Assembly (NCBI GenBank): GCA_910591455.2 | Contig: OU342819.1 | Location: forward strand, 745,001-809,000 | Length of the DNA stretch: 64,000 bases | Source: Pholis gunnellus | Taxonomy: Eukaryota; Chordata; Actinopteri; Perciformes; Pholidae | Direction of reading: 5' to 3' | Shown: positions 23,641 to 34,706 of the stretch, piece by piece | Position numbering within the stretch: position 1 is the first letter of the stretch | How the letters are laid out: each line of letters starts with the position of its first letter | Notes under the pieces: generated by a model | The model's database searches: none | What the model saw: only the letters and a program-made list of their open reading frames with translations | What the model was told of the DNA's origin: nothing | Position numbers and translations under genes: made by a program

Positions 23641-25365
23641 TCATATGTAATGTGGTATTACTAGACATGTTGGGTAAATACTTTTGGAGTTTTATCCTCC
23701 ATATAAGGTTTTAGCTCAAATATCTTATCCGTTGTTAACTGTTCACGACCTCTGATCGTCTGCTTAAGATATATTTTAAACACTAATCATCGTATCTAAT
23801 AAACCATCAGTGATCTCATTTAGCACCTGATTAATGGTGATACTCCACTCAAAATATATTTCGAGTATGACAGTTTACGCCACATGAAATGTGATTGTAA
23901 AAAATGTAAAGAATGAAAAGTCTGATCCTCATGACGGAGTCACATAGTTGATTCAAGATCTGTGATACGACCACAAGCCCTCCTTAACTTGACAACTGCT
24001 GCTATTTTGCACAAGCTTCACTTTGTTTTATATATAAATTAAAGTAAAGCTGTAAATGTTCCTTCTACATTATCTCTACCAAGAAGGTTGGTTTTCAGGC
24101 TTCTTGTGGGATAGAAAAAGGGTTTTCTATAAAACGTGGTGGCAGATAAGCCTGGGGCCACAGAGCTACTCTTTGGTGGTGATCCAGATCTGGGATTTCT
24201 GCCCAGAGATTATCATTTGTTATCCATGAAGTAAAAAGAGCTACAGACTTGGTTCCATATCTTTGGGGGGTGTATTTGCACGGTCAGGAAGTCAATCCAA
24301 ACTGAAGTAATAGTGTAGAATGGGTGTTTGTTAGTTTAGCTTCCACTACAGCAGACAGCTGCTCTAAAGGGTTGTTTTGAAATGCTGTGGTATAAATGTT
24401 TATAAAATCTGAGTCAATCTGAATTATAACTCTCCCACACTCCTGTCTCCAATAGACACGAAACATCCACACTCATTGTTACTCATCAGTCTGCTACATA
24501 TACAGTATATATATAGTATATGTACAGATGCTCTGTGATGTTGTCATAGGCACCATATTAACCTAAATGACTATAAAAATAACTTTGTTTCAGGTAATCA
24601 AACAGTTTAAGTCATACAGCGCATCGAAAACGGCAATTCCAATTTGATGTTCCTATAGGTATATACCATGTATATGAATCATTTAATTCATCTATTTATC
24701 AGTGTTTGTTTTTACATTCTAAAATATTTCTATTTTGACCCACACATGAAAAGCTGAACTGCGTAGACCCTGCGTTACCATTGGTCTATTTATATATTTT
24801 AAATAAAGGAAGTGACACAATGCATGGCAGATATTATCAATGACACGTCAGTTGCAGTTAACTTGTATTCTGGTAGTGTGAGTAATTTTTGGCACTGTTG
24901 GCAAAGACAGCAGATGTTTTGATGAATAAGTGAATGATGTTTCTGTGGCTAGCTACCCCTCACTTTAACACAGTTTCCATATGTTTGACCTACATAGAGA
25001 TGACCAGTACACCACAACATACGTAAACACTCGATTGGGTAAAATGTGCATTTTTTGTTTTAAATTTCAGAGAAAGTGACGTGTGGTTTCTGTAAGTGCA
25101 TTTGGTATGCAGGTGTATGGCAGACTGAGTGTAAGGGTGTTTGAGACCATGTCAGGGTGTCACAATGTGTATCCTTGTGTGTGTGAATCTCTGTGGGTGT
25201 GTGTGTGCACTGAGGTGTGAAAGGGGGTTGTGTGTATGTGCTCATGGGATAACACAGTCATAAAGATGCTGTGTGTGTAGGAGTGTGTGGTGTGTAAGAT
25301 CCTCCCCGTCTCTGGGTCTCTCTTCCTCATCAAATCTCCATTCACTCACACTGAGTGACATCACT
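23641..25365. other. tnf 5' flank, unassigned
   Basis: Mostly AT-rich, with no exon recognised. It is TG-rich between about 25160 and 25290. Confidence 0.45.
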
Positions 25366-25375
25366 GGAGTTTCCC
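25366..25375 (+). promoter_or_regulatory. kappaB-like site upstream of tnf
   Basis: GGAGTTTCCC fits the NF-kappaB consensus GGRNNYYYCC. It lies 121 bases before the ATG and just before a TATA-like box, a plausible promoter position for an inflammatory cytokine. Confidence 0.55.
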
Positions 25376-25388
25376 AGGAGGTTACTGG

Positions 25389-25397
25389 TTTTAAAAG
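25389..25397 (+). promoter_or_regulatory. TATA-like box of tnf
   Basis: TTTTAAAAG lies about 100 bases before the start codon, so transcription would start near 25420 and give a 5' UTR of roughly 75 bases. Confidence 0.55.
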
Positions 25398-25495
25398 AGA
25401 CACTCGCTGAGCGACAGTAGAAGAACGACAGCTCTCAATACAGCTTCGAAGAGCTCAGCTTTACTTGAAGTGATAAAAGGAACTCATTCAAAACA

Positions 25496-25663
25496 ATGGA
25501 AGGTGAATGCAAGGTACTACTGGACGCCACTGTCCACACAGAAGCCAGGAGAGAAACAATGCGAGCCAAACTGAGCTCAAAGCAAACCACGGCCCTGCTG
25601 GTGTTCACACTCTGCCTTGCGGCTGCTGCTGCTGCTGTCCTCTTCTTCAACAGGCCTGCCAAG
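25496..25663 (+). CDS. tnf: tnf exon 1
   Basis: 56 codons: cytoplasmic tail and membrane segment. Donor AAG|GTGGGA, phase 0. Confidence 0.95.
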
Positions 25664-26845
25664 GTGGGAACACAAGTCTTACATTAGTCTCTGAATTATC
25701 GGAGGGACTCACCTGAACCCAGCCATCCTGTAACAGTCTCTCTATCTTTCTCTTCTTGAAACAGAGCCCAGGACACAATGAAGACCAATTTGGTGAGAAT
25801 CTTTCCTTTAATTGACTTAATTTGACCCATGTTGAGACACTTATTACTTATTAAGTAAAAAGTGGAGCTGTTGTGGTATTCCACATATTATAAACTTCTT
25901 TCTTATCTTCTTTCCAGATCTTCGCCGCACATTGAGGCAGATTTCAAATGTGAGAGCAGCCATTCATTTAGAAGGTAAATATAAGCAATCGATTCAGTAT
26001 CAAAGAATACCTGGGGCTGTTTGATACATATAACAAGAGCAATGTGAGAAAATTGATTGCAGAAGTATTTTCAATTATTTGGGGCTTTTAGTCTTAACTT
26101 TTGGTTTTCTCAGTCCAGTAGGTCTGAAACCAAAGGTTTTTGAGTGGGTTAGTAATCCTTGAGGAAGTTCTAAGGCTTCTCGATTGAGCTCCAGGGCTTC
26201 TTCGGGAAGTTCTTGGGGTTACCTCTAATTTATTTATTCCTGAGTCATGCCAAAGACAAACTTCCATTTCATTATGAAGGATAGTAACATTTTGAATCCT
26301 CCATGTCCTTGTTTTAATAGTCCATTCTTTTCTCCATTATCATCTCTCGATTCTCTTCAAAAGGACAATACAACTCTTCTATGAAGACCTCAGCGGAATG
26401 GAAGAATGCGGTGGACCAGTCCCACTCTCAAGGAGGGCTGGAACTCAAAAACAACCAAATTGTGATTCCTCAAAATGGCCTCTACTTCGTTTACAGCCAA
26501 GCGTCGTTCCGGGTCAAGTGCAGCAGCAGCGATACTGATGACGCCACCTCGCAGCCCATTGTCCATGTGAGTCACACTGTGAAGCGCTGGTCCAGTTCTG
26601 TAGGAACTGAGGAACGGACCATCCTGCACTCCATCCGCAGTGTCTGCCAAACGAAAGCCAGCAGCAATCCAGATGAGGAGGGGAGCTGGTTCTCCTCTGT
26701 GTACATGGGAGCTGTGTTCAACCTGAGGATGGGGGACAGACTAAGGACGGTGATGGAAGAGAAGATGCTGCCGGGCCTGGAGGAGGAGTCGGGGAAGACA
26801 TTCTTCGGTGTGTTTGCGTTGTCAGGACAGGTGACTGACATCTAG
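25496..26845 (+). CDS. tnf: Tumour necrosis factor alpha-type cytokine, four exons, 244 aa
   Basis: A type II membrane cytokine, shed and active as a trimer. Exons 25496-25663, 25765-25792, 25918-25974 and 26364-26845 join in frame to 244 codons. Residues 1-30 are cytoplasmic and 31-51 form the Ala-rich membrane anchor (TTALLVFTLCLAAAAAAVLF). Thr70-Leu71 fits the TACE cleavage site of fish TNF. The TNF signature IVIPQNGLYFVYSQ is at 117-130, and C137/C179 are the expected disulphide pair. The body ends KTFFGVFAL, where TNF proteins normally stop, but here seven further residues (SGQVTDI) follow. The start is the first ATG after the TATA-like box and gives the fish N-terminus MEGECKV. It is complete and compact. 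Tnf-alpha versus a closer paralogue cannot be settled without a tree. Confidence 0.95.
25765..25792 (+). CDS. tnf: tnf exon 2 (28 nt)
   Basis: A very short exon encoding SPGHNEDQF plus one base. Acceptor AAACAG, donor TTTG|GTGAGA. A short second exon is the usual TNF gene structure. Confidence 0.92.
25918..25974 (+). CDS. tnf: tnf exon 3 (cleavage-site stalk)
   Basis: 57 nt encoding DLRRTLRQISNVRAAIHLE plus one base. It contains the Thr-Leu shedding site. Acceptor TTTCCAG, donor GAAG|GTAAAT. Confidence 0.93.
26364..26845 (+). CDS. tnf: tnf exon 4 (TNF homology domain)
   Basis: 482 nt including the TAG at 26843-26845. Encodes the whole jelly-roll domain. The codon after the family's usual terminal Leu is TCA, one base from TGA, so the extension may come from loss of the ancestral stop. 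Confidence 0.95.
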
Positions 26846-27142
26846 AGGGCTCCACTGTGAGGCCTATAGCCAGTCTCTGCAACTTTCAGAATAGACTTCA
26901 CACCCAAACGTTTAGCAAGTCATTTAAAGTTTTCAAGTAAACCAAGCTCAGTTAACTGTAGCAATGGACAAGGAGATCACTGTAATGTATTACCATAGAT
27001 ATCTCTATGGGTCTATAATGTTATGTACTATGTACTCGCCTTAGTGTCAATACCTTTTGATGTACTCTATTTCTACAGATGTATTACAACTACTGCATAT
27101 TTATTGTGTTACTACAGGCTGACAGAAGAAGATTTTAAAGGA

Positions 27143-27242
27143 TGTATTTATTCAACATATTATATTCATTTTATTTATGTATTTATTTATGTTTTCAGTA
27201 TTTGGGCTGGATTTTATACATTATTTATTTTATTTATTATTA
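27143..27242 (+). promoter_or_regulatory. AU-rich element of tnf 3' UTR
   Basis: A cluster of ATTTA pentamers, several overlapping as TTATTTAT and TATTTATTTAT (27171-27190 and 27220-27241). Such clusters bind TTP-type proteins and shorten cytokine mRNA half-life. It lies 300 bases after the stop. Confidence 0.85.
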
Positions 27243-27320
27243 ATCAGCTGTTTGTCACTGTATTTTTTATTGATATTTTCAAATAATGCCATGGTGCCTG
27301 TGGTGCTGTATAAATGTTTG

Positions 27321-27326
27321 AATAAA
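27321..27326 (+). terminator. tnf poly(A) signal
   Basis: AATAAA follows the AU-rich block by about 80 bases and is the first canonical signal downstream of it. Confidence 0.75.
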
Positions 27327-27654
27327 AATATTTTTGAAAAGGAAAGTATGAATGCAAGGTTTGTGTTAGAACTACAATGTTGAACTAAGAAATGTAAAAA
27401 ACTAAAACAAGCCAACAATGAGTTGAATGCAGGGGCTGTCGACTGTTGGAAGAAAATATCAAATGCCGGTTGGGAGCAAGTTGCAGCATTATGGTTAAAT
27501 TGTAAACCGCAGGGCAATAGAACCACAATGTTCTATGGCCTCTGTGCACTGTGAAAGAGGCTGTAATACGTTTCTGACAGACACACACACACTTCATTCT
27601 CTGCTCAGGTAGACATTACTACCAGATATCTTTACACTGGGTGTGTAAGGCTTT

Positions 27655-28194
27655 TGCAGAAAATAAAGGGCTGGACCCAAATGCAGGGAGACACGGGAAA
27701 CGGATGGTTGGACAATCGTGGGTTTAATTGTAACAAAAATGTATTCAACACAAAAACGTGTGAATCACAAGTCCATGAAAATAAAACATCCAAAGAATCA
27801 GGGAACACGGCAAAGGAGAACAGACACGAAACGTACCAGGAGGAAATAGCAGGCAGACGACCGACAGACCAGGTTACACCAAAGACGAACGAACACTGAG
27901 CCAAGGGACACACAGGGTTTAAATACACAGGGAAGGTGCAGGTGATTAGACACAGCAGGTTTCAATAAAGGGTGGGGCAGACAATGACGAGAGGAACAGA
28001 CAGGGGCAGAACGTGAAGTGAAGCGAAGCACACTGAGGAGGTGCAGGTGATTGAACGCAGCAGTGTCTAATTAGAGAAGGACAGACCATCACAGGGGTAA
28101 GACAGACAAAGGCAGGAAATAAAGTGCAAGACACATGGAACATCTCCATAAAACAGAATAAATAACTAAATCCAAACATAAATCGTGACAGGGT
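27655..28194. repeat. Unnamed TE-like sequence (GGACCCAAATGCAGG type)
   Basis: It begins near GGCTGGACCCAAATGCAGGG and ends near AAATCGTGACAGGG. The composition (A- and G-rich, GGTTTAAATACACAGGGAAG, GGTGCAGGTGATT) resembles the stretches at 37357-37777 and 56300-57010 in style. These look like transposon or LTR ends common in fish, but the family is not certain. Confidence 0.45.
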
Positions 28195-28768
28195 GTCTCT
28201 GCTGATGTCCACCCCAATGCTCAGTGTATTCTGAAAACATTTTTGCAAATATTTTGTATGGCTAAATACACTTCTGTTTGTTGCCAGTTGCCTTGGTATT
28301 ACATAAGATACCATGACTTGCTGGTGCTGGCTCTGTATATAACTTTACAGTGTAGTGAGAGAGTTTCCAGTGGAGTAAAAGGTCGTCAACAGCTTCACTG
28401 AGTGGAAGTGAGGAGGGGAAGTCCCTGGTAATCATGGTAATCCCCCTGCTTCCTCCTCCAGCAGCCTACAGAGCGGTACCTGACACCAGCAGTGGAAAGG
28501 TGGAGAGTGGGGTTGGTTGGGACAGTTGGGACACCGCCTTTTTAGCAAGTTACGTCATTCACCGTGTTGAAACTCAGCCAGACCCTCTTCACTTTCAACC
28601 TAAAAGTGGGAACCTTCTGACTATTCTCACTATACTCACATTTTATTCACAGATTGGACATCTACAGTGTGCTAGTATGTTTGGCTCTTTTTTGTGTTCC
28701 TTCTACGATACTGTTTTTAGATATGCCACATACAAAAAAAACAATTACATTATTTTCTGGTCCATCAG
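28195..28768. other. Intergenic, unassigned
   Basis: No gene recognised. GGGGAAGTCCC at about 28416 is a good kappaB match but has no gene beside it that I can see. Confidence 0.4.
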
Positions 28769-28969
28769 GGCCCTATTCCTCGTACGTGGCTAACTGAGTT
28801 AGCCGGATCATTTTCAGGATGAGATTACATAAGTGAGGCTTTTCGGTTCCTCGAAGCAAGTTTGGAAAAATCACCATAGCAACACATCCACAAGCCTGAA
28901 CCTGCTCCAGAGCAGGCTTGAGCTAGATCCGCTGGATAAAAAAGTGTCAGCTCGCTTCCTCAGAGATCC

Positions 28970-29325
28970 ATCGATGAGGAAGCGATATTAGTCAGATCAG
29001 CGTTTTATAGGGAGAGAGTTCTTCGAGATCGTCAAGATCCGTTATCACATCATGATGACTTCCTGTACGAGCGCTATCGATTCTGCCGACAAGGAATCAT
29101 TTATTTAAAGACCTTCTCGAGCCGTACATTGAACACCACACGCCATCTACTGTCTCACAGACTGTATCACAGCCTCGCTCTGTGTAGCGAATGGTTCATG
29201 TTTGTACAGTGTCGGTGATGTGGAGAACATCGGGAAAGCCGCTGCATGCCGTGTTGTTCATAAAGTTTATATGGCGCTTAAGAAACTTATGGATGTGTTC
29301 ATTACATCACCATGGCACATGTTGT
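28970..29325 (+). pseudogene. HARBI1-like transposase fragment
   Basis: Plus-strand translation reads DEEAILVRSAFYRERVLRDR, DDFLYERYRFCRQGIIYL, then after a frame change DLLEPYIEHHTPST. A later frame reads VGDVENIGKAAACRVVHKV-like sequence and ALKKLMDVF. The N-terminal part of a PIF/Harbinger transposase is recognisable; the catalytic DDE core is absent. Confidence 0.75.
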
Positions 29326-29743
29326 ATTGACTCACCATTCTGAATAATGTTTGTGTGCTTAGTGTTTACTTGCTCCCGTGTCCTCTTGATGGCTGGTTGA
29401 ACTACATGATGGTTGAAAGCACTCATAATGATATGACAGTATTATTAGTACACCATAGATATCATTGTTGTAGAACATGATTAAGGTGGACTCATGATAA
29501 GAATAGAGAGAATTACACACAATTTATTTTTACTGCTTATTATGAATAATACACACACACTGATCCGCCCATACACAGATTCACACACACATATTCAAAC
29601 TCCTAGTTCTATATGGTAAACTACACATACATGTATATACACATATATAGTACATGATACATAAGCGCATACAGTACATATATCCTCATAAGTATCTATT
29701 AATTCGTATCAGTTAGATACTCTTTGGGCTTGTTTTTATCTAC

Positions 29744-30232
29744 TTATTCTGAAAGAGTTGATATAATTATTGTCGCTATAGATCTCATTGGATGATGCAT
29801 TCCATTAAGCCTACTGCCAGCAGCACATTTAAAGAAATATAATCTGATTGATTGGGGTGATGAGGCTCTTAAAATTAACCTATACATTTTCCCAACACTT
29901 GCGCATTTAACGACGTCTGCGATATGTTGCCATGCTTCTTGTCTAGCCCTCGCAGCGGTGGCAGTGTTAGATTTCGCCATGATTATGGTCTTGAATTCCT
30001 CATATGAGTTCATGATCATCTCCTGCTCGTCAGCGGAGAAAAAAAGAGGCTCTTTCTTTAAGTTGATTTGCCATCGTACTGTTAGAAAATCATGGTTTCG
30101 GTGATCGACGCTTCCCCCTTTTGAAGTAGGACGGGCACGTGCAACGATCCTGATGACTGACATCTGGTTCGAATTAACGAGATTGTTTGAGCGCGGATCA
30201 GCCTTTGAGGAACCGAGATAGCCTGATGTCAA
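29744..30232 (-). pseudogene. Harbinger Myb/SANT-like protein, fragment
   Basis: A 162-residue frame. The informative part is PLFFSADEQEMIMNSYEEFK and KSNTATAARARQEAWQHIAD, the Myb-like (NAIF1-type) DNA-binding region of Harbinger elements. After IAD the frame diverges from the other copy, indicating an indel, so the C-terminus is not genuine. Confidence 0.7.
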
Positions 30233-30305
30233 TCATCGAGCTAATTTAAGCTGGATAATAGGACATTTGATCGACTTAGTTGAACCACGTACGAGGAATA
30301 GGGCC

Positions 30306-30534
30306 CAGTTGATGCTAGAGTTAGCTGTATGACTTTTTGTTGGTAGTGAGCTCATGAATCCAAAGTGTGTCTGCTTCACCTGGGGCACCTGGGACACTAT
30401 TGTTTACAGTTCCTTGTTACAAAGAGCAGTCAAAAACAAGACAAAGGCTTGTCCTAACAGAAAAGGACCCACTGTGATATCACTGAGTGAATGTTTACTC
30501 AAGTTGTAGCCAGTCAGAAACCATTGGACACCAG
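30306..30534. other. Spacer between the inverted Harbinger copies
   Basis: About 225 bases with no homology to either element and no recognised function; it also includes the flanking CAG triplets. Confidence 0.6.
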
Positions 30535-32003
30535 GGCCCCGTTCCTCATACGTGGTTCAACTAAGTCAATCAAATGTCCTATTATCCAGCTTAAATTAAC
30601 CCGATGATTGACATCAGGCTATCTCGGTTCCTCAAAGGCTGATCCGCGCTCAAACAATCTCGTTAATTTGAACCAGACTGCAGTAACCAGGATAATTGCG
30701 CGTGCCCGTCCTACTTCAGAAGGGGGAAGCGTCGATCACCGAAACCATGATTTTCTAACAGTACGATGGCAAATCAACTCAAAGAAAGAGCCTCTTTTTT
30801 TCTCCGCTGACGAGCAGGAGATGATCATGAACGCATATTAGGAATTCAAGACCATAATCATGGCGAAATCTAACACCGCCACTGCTGCGAGGGCTAGACA
30901 AGAAGCATGGCAACATATCGCAGACAAGTTAAATGCGCAAGTGTTGGGAAAATGTATAGGTTAATTTTAAATGCCTCATCACCTCAATCAATCAGATGAT
31001 ATTTCTTTAAATGTGCTGCTGGCAGTAGGCTTAATGGAATGCATCATCTAATGAGATCTATAGCGACAATAATGATCTCAACTCTTTCAGAATAAGTAGA
31101 TAAAAACAAGCCCAAAGAGTATCTAACTGATACGAATTAATAGATACTTATGAGGATACATGTACTGTATGCACTTATATATCATGTACTATATATATGT
31201 GTGTATATACATGTATGTGTAGTTTACCATATAGAATAGGAGTTTGAATATGTGTGTGTGAATCTGTGTATGGGCGGATCAGTGTGTGTGTATTATTCAT
31301 AATCAGCAGTGAAAATAAATTGTGTGTAATTCTCTCTATTCTTATCATGAGTCCACCTTAATCATGTTCTACAACAATGATATCTATGGTGTACTAATAA
31401 TACTGTCATATCATTATGAGTGCTTTCAACCATCATGTAGTTCAACCAGCCATCAAGAGGACACGGGAGCAAGTAAACACTAAGCACACAAACATTATTC
31501 AGAATGGTGAGTCAATACAACATGTTCCATGGTGATGTAATGAACACATCCATAAGTTTCTTAAGCGCCATATAAACTTTATGAACAACACGGCATGCAG
31601 CGGCTTTCCCGATGTTCTCCACATCACAGACACTGTACAAACATGAACCACTCGCTACACAGCGCGAGGCTGTGATACAGTCTGTGAGACAGTAGATGGC
31701 GTGTGGTGTTCAATGTACGGCTCGAGAAGGTCTTTAAATAAATGATTCCTTGTCGGCAGAATCGTTAGCGCTCGTACAGGAAGTCATCATGATGTGATAA
31801 CTATAAAACGCTCATCTAACTAATATCGCTCCTTCATCAATGGGATCTCTGAGGAAGGGAGCTGACATTTTTTTCCGGGGGAGTGGCAGCTTATCCAGCT
31901 AACTTAAGTTAGCCTGCACTGGAGCAGGTTCAAGTTCATGGATGTGTTGCTATGGTGATTTTGCGAAACTTGCTTCGAGGAACCGAAAAGCCTAATGCCT
32001 CTC
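30535..32003 (-). mobile_element. PIF/Harbinger element, copy 2, inverted and truncated
   Basis: It starts GGCCCCGTTCCTCATACGTGG, matching the right end of copy 1 in reverse. It follows copy 1 to AACCGAAAAGCCT near 32000 and then diverges, so the terminal 60-70 bases with the second TIR are missing or replaced. It contains the Myb-like frame on plus (30608-30841) and the transposase fragment on minus (about 31500-31860). Confidence 0.85.
30608..30841 (+). pseudogene. Harbinger Myb/SANT-like protein, truncated copy
   Basis: Nearly the same as the copy 1 frame for 77 residues, then a TAG at 30839-30841 replaces the GAG of copy 1. The homology continues beyond the stop (AAATCTAACACCGCCACTGC). 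Confidence 0.75.
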
Positions 32004-32098
32004 TTATTTTACTGTAGTTTTGCCAAATAGGTTTAGTGGCGGCAGCTCGGCAGCTCCACCAAGTGTTTGGTAGTGACTTTAATGTTAAGTCTATATAG

Positions 32099-33648
32099 CA
32101 GTGGCGGGCCGTGGATTTTATACCTGGGCCTTCAGTGCTGTTCTACACTTCTAATAACCTCATTATGACGTCACAGCTACGGGTTATTATTTGTTTTGTG
32201 TAAAAGCCGCATATTCACATAACACTGCAACATTTGACAAATTAAATAAAATGTGCAGATACATGAATACGAGCATGACGGGACGCTGCGTCATTAACGG
32301 ACAATACAGTCCAAATCAATGTAACACTGACAAACTCACAAGAGCAGTCGCATATATTCATATGACAACAAAGCAACAAATCAATCCAGCAGACCTGCAG
32401 CGGATCCACGCATTCCACCACACGAGCACGAGCCATTCAAATATTATTCATAAAAACACCACGATAGACAAATGAACAGTAGTAACTGTAGAGGTAAACA
32501 AACTTCACTTACCAAATGCTGTCTATCCTCCTTTCTTTGTTGACAAAGAGTTTAATCCCAGTACATCAGTTCCAGTAAGAAGTCCTTCTCCATTCATCGA
32601 TGCCAGTCGAGCCTCCCCAGTTGTATTTCGCCGGTCGTCGTCCGTCTTCCGCCACCGTTCGGTCGTCGTCTTCGACCGCCGTTCGGTTGTCTTCCGCCGC
32701 CGGTCGGTTGTCCGTCTTCCGCCGCCGTTCGGTGGTCGTCTTCGGCCGTGGACCGGCGAAGGGCGGGCCGCGGTTGTGGAGCTGTTTCCCTGCGAACGTG
32801 GTCGTTGAGTTGTAGATCCACTCGAGTCTCTCCAAAAGTACCGACGCTCAGTTAAAATGAAACACATTCCCAGCCATAACATGTGCAACGCTTCTCCGAC
32901 GCTGCATACAAATCCTTTTCCTGGCTGGGTCAGGGCTGCTAGCTGTGGGGTCATTTCTTACTGTCCAGTTTGTTCAGAAATGTCCTTCTTGAGAAAAGCG
33001 TTCCCAGTAACTCCGCCACTAAATCCGTTTCTCCTCCTTCCGCCATTTCATATTAAAAAAACAAAGCTAGGTAAAATGTCTTTCATATATTTCCACTTGA
33101 ACTCTGTCTGCTACAACCAAAGCTCTGCTAGCAAGCATTATGTTTCGCGGGCACATAGTCACGTGCCCGCCCACTGACCAATCACAGCACACTCTGCACC
33201 CTTGCGGCAGAGAGGCATCTGGACTCTGAGCTGCAGTAATGCTGACGTCACTGTAGGCCTGCAAACCGCTCTGGTGCGTCCATGAATCTCAAACTAAAGA
33301 TCTGATTGGGTGAAGACTATGTCAATCAACAATATCGTCCCCATTCACTTAACCTGCACATGGATTCACTGGGTGAGTCTGCAGGCCTGGGGCCTCTCTT
33401 CTTACCTAGAGACACAGAGGTGAAATCTGATTGGATAAAAGCTCTACTTAAAACAAGCTGCACTGGAAGCAGAGCAACTGAGGAGCACAGTAGCTGTGCA
33501 ATGAGAAAATAAGATAATGGGGAAAATATTTTTATAAATTATAATACATATAAGAAAAAATTTAATGTATTTAAGAAAAAATATATAACTTTGTGATTCT
33601 GTTTAGGCCAGCAGAGAAGGCTTTGCAGGCCCTGACGGCCCGCCACTG
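32099..33648 (-). mobile_element. Non-autonomous hAT, CAGTGGCGGGCC family, copy A (complete)
   Basis: It is bounded by CAGTGGCGGGCCGT and ACGGCCCGCCACTG, with perfect 8-bp duplications CTATATAG at 32091-32098 and 33649-33656. Reversed relative to the copy at 52811. Interior, read on minus: a CCAAT/GATTGG block and CACGTG near 33165, an ATG-MAEGGETD coding remnant, then a GC-rich minisatellite. It has no nested MITE at the site where copies B and C carry one, so it shows the empty-site form. Confidence 0.9.
32632..32760. repeat. GC-rich minisatellite inside hAT copy A
   Basis: About five imperfect units of roughly 24 bp built around GTCTTCCGCCGCCGTTCGGT. The copy at 52811 has only about two units (53985-54030), so unit number varies between family members. 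The Arg-rich open frames here are by-products of the repeat. Confidence 0.8.
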
Positions 33649-33829
33649 CTATATAGCTATCAGAGATCCTAAAAACTCACCTTCACTCATGTGTAGATGC
33701 AGAGCAGAATGTGTACACAGATTGCAGTAAATCAAAATACCGTCCCACCTCTGGACTGCTGGCCTCTATGCTGTTTACACCTGCTAAGTTTAGAGAACAC
33801 AAGTCACAACACTGATTAATGGGTTTCTT

Positions 33830-34698
33830 TGCTTCAAGTGTGTCTGCAGTCCACTGTACCGCCCCGACATATTGCTGGCATTATCAAATGATTGGCCTCT
33901 ACAATTCGAAAAGTCCAGCCCAAGATTGCCCACCATGGCAACCACACAATCTCAATTTACCAAACTTTGTCCTGTATGGCTTTAAATTGGCTCAAACGCC
34001 AGAAAACATACCAGTTTTACCTTACTTGCTAACAAATGTTAACAGATCTACATGAGATAGGTAATAACAGAAACATATTTTGCATCACAAAGCTCCTCTG
34101 CTATTACTTGCCATTTTTTTTCTCCCATTAAGTCAATGAACTCTTCACATGTTGTTGACGATAAGTAAGAGAAGCTGTTTTAATGGGTCTATTAACTCTA
34201 AAATCCCCAAATAGTTTCTGTTATACAGCAAATTCCAGGAGCTCATTATTTCCTCTGAATGCCAGTCAGCAATTCTCATGGCTAGCTGTCCGTTGGGCAG
34301 TTGACTGTTCAACATGTCGTTTGTTAATGAAGGAAAGCGGCCACCTGAACCACTGTCTCTTGCCCATACGGGGTGTTCCGCTCATCGGTTGAGAAACGAA
34401 GTTGCCCCTCTTTAAATAACAACCGTTTGTATTTGTCACTGGATATATTTCCCTACGGCAAAGGATCGGTAACAGTCTCACACCAGGAGTAGTCTTCACC
34501 CCCTCTATGATCATCTACTACGCTCCAGCCAAGTTCATTTTCAGCTGCCAGCATTGTATCTTTTTCCTCAACAGGCGATGTGGGAGGGCTGGTAGTGCTG
34601 CTCGCATTATTTGGAGTGCAGGCTTCCTGCAAACTTGAGCCAGCAGTGCAGGCCTTAGCGTGATTACAATTAGAATCTATGTTTACGCTTTGCCGACC
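33830..34698 (-). pseudogene. hAT transposase fragment (ZMYM/DUF4371-like)
   Basis: Minus-strand frames contain FSYLSSTTCEEFIDLMGEK and AEELCDAKYVSV (34130-34060), then DNASNMSGRYSGLQTHLKQR (about 33895-33830). These are strongly conserved blocks of hAT transposases of the SCAND3/ZMYM-like group. An N-terminal frame runs from 34740 to 34453. Stops and frameshifts break the gene. Another hAT element is inserted at 34707 within this same unit. Confidence 0.75.
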
Positions 34699-34706
34699 CG
34701 CTAGGC

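Larger units (their letters stand above)
28769..30305 (+). mobile_element. PIF/Harbinger element, copy 1
   Basis: The ends are inverted repeats: GGCCCTATTCCTCGTACGTGG on the left and CCACGTACGAGGAATAGGGCC on the right, flanked by CAG on both sides as a possible 3-bp duplication. It carries remnants of both proteins expected of Harbinger: a HARBI1-like transposase segment on the plus strand and a Myb/SANT-like protein on the minus strand. It is 1.5 kb, too short for a full element. A second, inverted copy starts at 30535. Confidence 0.88.

Noticed and set aside
26390..26841. Two antisense frames across tnf exon 4
   Set aside because: Shadows of the real exon on the opposite strand.
28416..28426. 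Second kappaB-like site GGGGAAGTCCC as promoter of another TNF-family gene
   Set aside because: No TNF-family exon or TATA-like context follows before the Harbinger element.
32523..32954. Arg/Thr-rich open frames up to 143 residues
   Set aside because: By-products of the GC-rich minisatellite within hAT copy A; the units are not kept in frame between copies.
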